Origin: an uncultured Prevotella sp.
GTDB lineage: Bacteria > Bacteroidota > Bacteroidia > Bacteroidales > Bacteroidaceae
DNA length: 64,000 nucleotides
Assembly: GCA_934202525.1 (NCBI GenBank)
Contig: CAKPYB010000010.1
Span: forward strand, 1 to 64,000
Reading direction: 5' to 3'
The first letter of the stretch is position 1; every line of letters begins with the position of its first letter. Positions 60,899-64,000 of the stretch are shown piece after piece. The position numbers were made by a program, and so were the translations under genes. The notes beneath the pieces were generated by a model. That model made no database searches and had not been told where the DNA came from. It saw nothing but the letters and a program-made list of their open reading frames with translations.

Positions 60899-62455
60899 AT
60901 GAACATTGAAGAGTTAAAATATCAGATATTACAGCAATTTGGCTTTCCGCCAACCCCAGAACAGGCTCAGGCACTCGATGTTTTCGTGCAGTTTATGACG
61001 GATAGTAATCCTCATGCTGTGATGATTCTCCGGGGTAGTGCGGGTACCGGTAAGACATCGCTCTCGGGTGCTATTGTCCGTACGCTCCGTGCCGTTCGCC
61101 AGAAGGTGATGCTTCTTGCCCCTACGGGTAGGGCGGCTAAGGTCTTCTCTCTGAACAGCGGGATGCCTGCCTATACCATCCATCGCCGCATTTATCGCGA
61201 AAAGGCGTTTGCCGGAGTGGATGGCCAGTTCAATCTCAATGATAATCTCTATACTGATACGCTTTTTATGGTGGATGAGGCTTCGATGATAGCTAATCTG
61301 GGATTGGGCGGAACCACCTTTGGCAGCGGCTGTCTGCTAGATGATCTGGTTCATTTTGTGTATCAGGGACATAACGACCGGCTTTTGCTGATAGGTGATA
61401 AGGCTCAGTTGCCTCCTGTTGGCGAAGAAGAATCACCAGCCCTTTCTGCTGCGATGCTCCAGGGATATGGACTGTCGGTTTATGAGTGCGATTTGAACGA
61501 GGTAGTCCGCCAGAGTCAGCAGTCGGGCATCCTCTTTAATGCTACCCGTATCCGTCAGATGATTACCCACGATGATATTACCCAACTGCCTAAAATCCGT
61601 TTCTCCGGTTTCTCGGATATCAGGGAAATGCCGGGCGCAGAACTCATCGAGGCACTTGGCGACAGTTATCATCATGTAGGACTGGACGATACCATTGTTG
61701 TGACTCGTAGCAACAAGCGTGCCAACATCTTCAACCAAGGCATCCGCAACATGGTGCTTGATAGGGAAGAGGAACTGGAGAGTGGCGACATGCTGATGAT
61801 TGTGAAGAACAATTATTATTGGATGGAGGAAGAAAGAAAGAAGATAAAGGAAAGTGAAGAAAAAAGAGTGAATAGTGAAGAAACTGCGTTCGGCGGCCGA
61901 AGGGAAAGCCAATTTAATAGTTTAACTAATCATAAAGTTCAAAGTTCAAATCTCAAAGTTCAAAGTAACGAACTTCCTGCTTTTCTTGCTAATGGAGATA
62001 GGGCGAAGGTGATGAAGGTGAGCCGTCGCATCGACCTCTATGGTTTCCATTTTGCCACCCTTCTGTTGAAATTTCCCGATTATGATAATTATGAACTGGA
62101 GGCTACGGTATTGCTGGATACCTTGACGAGTGAGGCTCCTGCTTTGACCCATGATCAGCAAGAGCAGCTTTTCCGTCAGATAGAGGAGGATTATCAGGAC
62201 ATACCACTGAAGGCAGACCGTATGAAGGCAATCCGGCAAGACCCGTATTTCAATGCTCTGCAAGTGAAGTTTGCCTATGCCGTTACCTGTCATAAAGCGC
62301 AGGGCGGACAGTGGTCGCATGTCTATGTAGACCAGGGCTATATGACGGATGAGATGCTTACACCCGATTATATCCACTGGCTCTATACTGCTTTCACCCG
62401 TGCCACAGAGATGCTCTATCTCGTGAACTGGCCAAATACGCAAATAGAAGGATGA
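60899..62455 (+). CDS. RecD/Dda-like SF1B DNA helicase with an in-frame insertion
   Basis: 518-residue helicase. Walker A is RGSAGTGKTSLSG, motif Ia APTGRAAKVFS, Walker B FMVDEASMI, motif III LLLIGDKAQLPPVGEEESPA, and the C-terminal UvrD_C_2 region has VKFAYAVTCHKAQGGQWSHV and YTAFTRATEMLYLVNW. Residues about 311-357 interrupt the domain between NNYYWMEE and LPAFLANGDRAKV; this stretch is coded by repeat-like DNA (61828-61970) with a TTCGGCGGCCGAA palindrome and AAAGTTCAAA words. The rest of the enzyme looks intact. It is divergent from the pilin-like/DUF3822/rsmD operon, as in relatives. Confidence 0.93.
   Translation: MNIEELKYQILQQFGFPPTPEQAQALDVFVQFMTDSNPHAVMILRGSAGTGKTSLSGAIVRTLRAVRQKVMLLAPTGRAAKVFSLNSGMPAYTIHRRIYREKAFAGVDGQFNLNDNLYTDTLFMVDEASMIANLGLGGTTFGSGCLLDDLVHFVYQGHNDRLLLIGDKAQLPPVGEEESPALSAAMLQGYGLSVYECDLNEVVRQSQQSGILFNATRIRQMITHDDITQLPKIRFSGFSDIREMPGAELIEALGDSYHHVGLDDTIVVTRSNKRANIFNQGIRNMVLDREEELESGDMLMIVKNNYYWMEEERKKIKESEEKRVNSEETAFGGRRESQFNSLTNHKVQSSNLKVQSNELPAFLANGDRAKVMKVSRRIDLYGFHFATLLLKFPDYDNYELEATVLLDTLTSEAPALTHDQQEQLFRQIEEDYQDIPLKADRMKAIRQDPYFNALQVKFAYAVTCHKAQGGQWSHVYVDQGYMTDEMLTPDYIHWLYTAFTRATEMLYLVNWPNTQIEG
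61828..61970 (+). repeat. Palindromic/AAAGTTC repeat inserted in the helicase gene
   Basis: In-frame segment with the perfect palindrome TTCGGCGGCCGAA (61889-61901) and AAAGTTCAAAGTTCAAA plus AAAGTTCAAAG words, the latter otherwise seen in intergenic DNA at 59440-59520. Coded residues are charged and low in complexity. Confidence 0.7.
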
Positions 62456-62462
62456 AGATAAC

Positions 62463-62500
62463 AAAAAGAGGGTGTGTCATAAGTCTGTGACGCACCCTCA
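62463..62500. terminator. Terminator for the small ORF and helicase gene
   Basis: GAGGGTGTGTCA (62468-62479) pairs with TGACGCACCCTC (62488-62499). On the minus strand the stem runs into TTTTTG, ending the 62570-62710 gene. Nearly identical hairpin at 62979-63010. Confidence 0.85.
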
Positions 62501-62569
62501 TCTTTATATAAATCTCTCTATTTCTAAAGTGATTCATATATATATTATGTATATCGTAGTGTTCTATTC

Positions 62570-62710
62570 TTACTTGCTCAAGCTAACAGAATGGCTCATG
62601 TTAGTCATTTCTGGAATTGAGTTTACTACGTGTTTCAAGAACATGCCCATGCAAAGAACCATACCTGAAAACATAACTGCGGCGAAAGCCATTGTAAAAA
62701 TAGTCATCAT
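62570..62710 (-). CDS. 46-residue membrane peptide of unknown function
   Basis: Reading MMTIFTMAFAAVMFSG then MVLCMGMFLKHVV and a polar end NSIPEMTNMSHSVSLSK, with one Met-rich hydrophobic segment (residues 2-25). It has its own -7 box 52 bp upstream (62762-62769) and a terminator 70 bp after the stop, so it is an independent unit. It could be a small membrane protein or a toxin of type I-like systems; no antisense RNA is evident. The start could be Met1 or Met2. Confidence 0.6.
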   Translation of the reverse strand: MMTIFTMAFAAVMFSGMVLCMGMFLKHVVNSIPEMTNMSHSVSLSK

Positions 62711-62761
62711 AATTATTAACCTTTTTAAAATTTATTATTTGTTATTCCTTAAACACGAGTG

Positions 62762-62769
62762 CAAAGTTA
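62762..62769 (-). promoter_or_regulatory. -7 box of the small membrane peptide gene
   Basis: Minus-strand TAACTTTG followed by CACTCG. No -33 TTG at the usual spacing. The rest of 62711-63027 is AT-rich with no other gene that I can support. Confidence 0.5.
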
Positions 62770-62974
62770 ACACTTTTTTATCGAATAACAGCATCTTTTG
62801 CCGAGAAATATCATTGCAATATGTTTTTCTTGATATGGGTCAACCACTTGTTTTTAGCCTTGAAAATGACATTTTGCTATCGGATATGTTGTTTTTGTGG
62901 CAATAATTTATATATATCATTTTTCTCGCTTTGTTATGTGTGTAACAAGATAGAGCTTCCTGTCAGATGATAAG

Positions 62975-63014
62975 AAAAGAGGGTGTGTCATAAGTCTGTG
63001 ACACACCCTCTTTG
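62975..63014 (-). terminator. Terminator of the DUF6266 gene
   Basis: GAGGGTGTGTCA (62979-62990) pairs perfectly with TGACACACCCTC (62999-63010); T-rich sequence follows on both strands. It is almost identical to the hairpin at 62463-62500. Confidence 0.85.
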
Positions 63015-63027
63015 TTTAGAAATGAGG

Positions 63028-63834
63028 TTACTCTAGACCTTCGTCACCGCTTCCTTCGCTAGGATTTGTTGGGGTGGTAGTGCTGCTGTCGCCATTGTCA
63101 CCCTTGTTAGAACCCTCGTTAGAACCCTCGTTTGGCTTGTTCTTGTCGATGACTCCGTCGTTGTAGAGGATGCCGTTGGCACCTTGCTCTACACTGCCAT
63201 CGCTCTTCACGTCGCCTACATACACAGAGTTGCTCACGCTTGAGTTTTGCACTGAGGCAAAGGCGATGTAGCAGGAGAGAAGGTCGTCAGACCAATCGGC
63301 AGGGAGTTTCAACTCAGTTTTGCAATCTATACGACTCGCATCTTCGGTGGTGAAAACTGCCTCTCCCTTTGTGAAATTGTAGATGAGAGGCATGGCGAAA
63401 TCGTCGATGCTGGCGTGGCTCTCGTCAGAGTTGTCCTCCCAGGAAAAGGTCGCCACGTTGCTTGTCACTTTCACCGTGCAGAAACGGCCAGGCATCAAGG
63501 AGCCGCTACTCACCAATACCTTGCTAGGGTCGATGCCGAATGCGGGATACTTGCCTGCCATGCAGTTGCGCACGGTGTGGCTCATGGCCGCATTGGTGGC
63601 TGTCTGGTGCTGGGTGTAGTTGCGGTAACCCACTTTCAAGTAGGCTGTCATCATCTTGACAAACTTCTGTGCCATACCAAACTTGATGCGCTGTGACATC
63701 TGTTTCTCGGTACGAGGGTTCTTGATACTCTGGGCTTTGCCACGCATATAGGCCATGCCCTTCCAACTACCACCAACTACTGTTCCTACGGTTCCATTGA
63801 ATCCGCCAAGGATACCTTGTTTAATTTTTCCCAT
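63028..63834 (-). CDS. DUF6266 family protein
   Basis: 268-residue protein of a Bacteroidetes family. The N-terminus MGKIKQGILGGFNGTVGTVV and GSWKGMAYMRGKAQSIKNPR is typical, followed by QRIKFGMAQKFVKMMTAYL. The C-terminal 40 residues are low-complexity (NEGSNEGSNKGDNGDSSTTT), coded by short repeats. No signal peptide; function unknown, sometimes near phage or secretion genes. Monocistronic here. Confidence 0.88.
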   Translation of the reverse strand: MGKIKQGILGGFNGTVGTVVGGSWKGMAYMRGKAQSIKNPRTEKQMSQRIKFGMAQKFVKMMTAYLKVGYRNYTQHQTATNAAMSHTVRNCMAGKYPAFGIDPSKVLVSSGSLMPGRFCTVKVTSNVATFSWEDNSDESHASIDDFAMPLIYNFTKGEAVFTTEDASRIDCKTELKLPADWSDDLLSCYIAFASVQNSSVSNSVYVGDVKSDGSVEQGANGILYNDGVIDKNKPNEGSNEGSNKGDNGDSSTTTPTNPSEGSGDEGLE

Positions 63835-63913
63835 AATCTTGTTCCTTTCTTTAATATTAAATTGTTAAACACTAAATGAATTCTATCTTTTACCCCTTCA
63901 AAACTAAGTTTCT

Positions 63914-63970
63914 CGGAGCATGTATAGACTTGGTACGGAGCATGTACGGAGAGGGTACGGAGCAAGTCTT
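63914..63970. repeat. 11-bp periodic GTACGGAG repeat near the window end
   Basis: TACGGAG begins at 63934, 63945 and 63956, exactly one helical turn apart, with a degenerate CGGAGCATGTA at 63914. It lies upstream of the DUF6266 gene, so it could be its control region, or the start of another array cut by the window edge. Confidence 0.65.
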
Positions 63971-64000
63971 GTCGCCGTTGAGCTAAATCATGGTCCGTAG

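Noticed and set aside
62463..63014. Hairpins as ends of an insertion sequence
   Set aside because: No transposase or target-site duplication is seen; T-runs and positions after genes fit terminators better.

Overview
The window looks like a chromosomal segment of a gut Bacteroidales, most likely Prevotellaceae close to Segatella (Prevotella) copri. Evidence: a SusC/SusD pair, Bacteroidetes-type promoters (TAnnTTTG -7 box, often a TTG 19-20 bp upstream), a B12 locus with BtuG- and BtuH-like surface proteins, the DUF3822-rsmD gene order, and a BtuH C-terminus of the kind common in Prevotella secreted proteins. The species is an inference; there is no rRNA in the window. I saw no tRNA, rRNA, CRISPR array or complete insertion sequence.

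Layout. 1-6893: the 3' part of a GH3 glycosidase, then a SusC/SusD pair. 6967-12340: an outer-membrane receptor, then a small porin-like protein with a histidine kinase and response regulator. 12356-13276: a zeta-toxin-like P-loop protein and a small partner. 13511-15394: glycerate kinase and a HAD phosphatase. 15557-20536: a TonB receptor, CE1 esterase and serine hydrolase operon. 20838-22652: a membrane TPR/HTH regulator (DUF6377 type). 22829-28162: a cobalamin riboswitch driving btuB, a BtuG-like fusion lipoprotein and a BtuH-like protein. 28255-33368: ettA, a TlpA-TonB fusion, MgtC/SapB, a methyltransferase and a BamE-like/DUF4476 protein. 33660-35758: a palindrome-rich block, a truncated AlbA_2-family gene and an AAA_14/DUF4143 ATPase. 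36010-40527: acyl-CoA dehydrogenase with etfA and etfB, then riboflavin synthase; a proline iminopeptidase follows on the other strand.

41866-49326 is the main accessory region. A compact minus-strand array encodes an HU-like/wHTH protein, an AlbA_2-ATPase protein, two DUF262 (GmrS-like) proteins, the second with a DUF1524 nuclease end, a CxxC protein and a radical SAM/SPASM enzyme. It looks like a defence-type module and is the best candidate for an undescribed system. A non-coding stretch with palindromes and a GH115 gene relic follows, then an ECF sigma/anti-sigma/secreted-protein operon, GH115 alpha-glucuronidase, dnaG, cardiolipin synthase, rsmD, DUF3822, a pilin-like protein and a RecD-like helicase. 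The end holds a 46-residue membrane peptide gene and a DUF6266 protein.

Two themes recur. Carbohydrate genes with a xylan flavour (GH3, SusCD, Fae1A-like CE1 esterase, GH115) are scattered as separate units. Short repeats and palindromes invade or extend genes: coding repeats in both AlbA_2-type genes, an in-frame repeat insertion in the helicase, a duplicated C-terminus in the DUF6377 regulator and a repeat in glycerate kinase. All functions are from reading the translated sequence; no database search was run.
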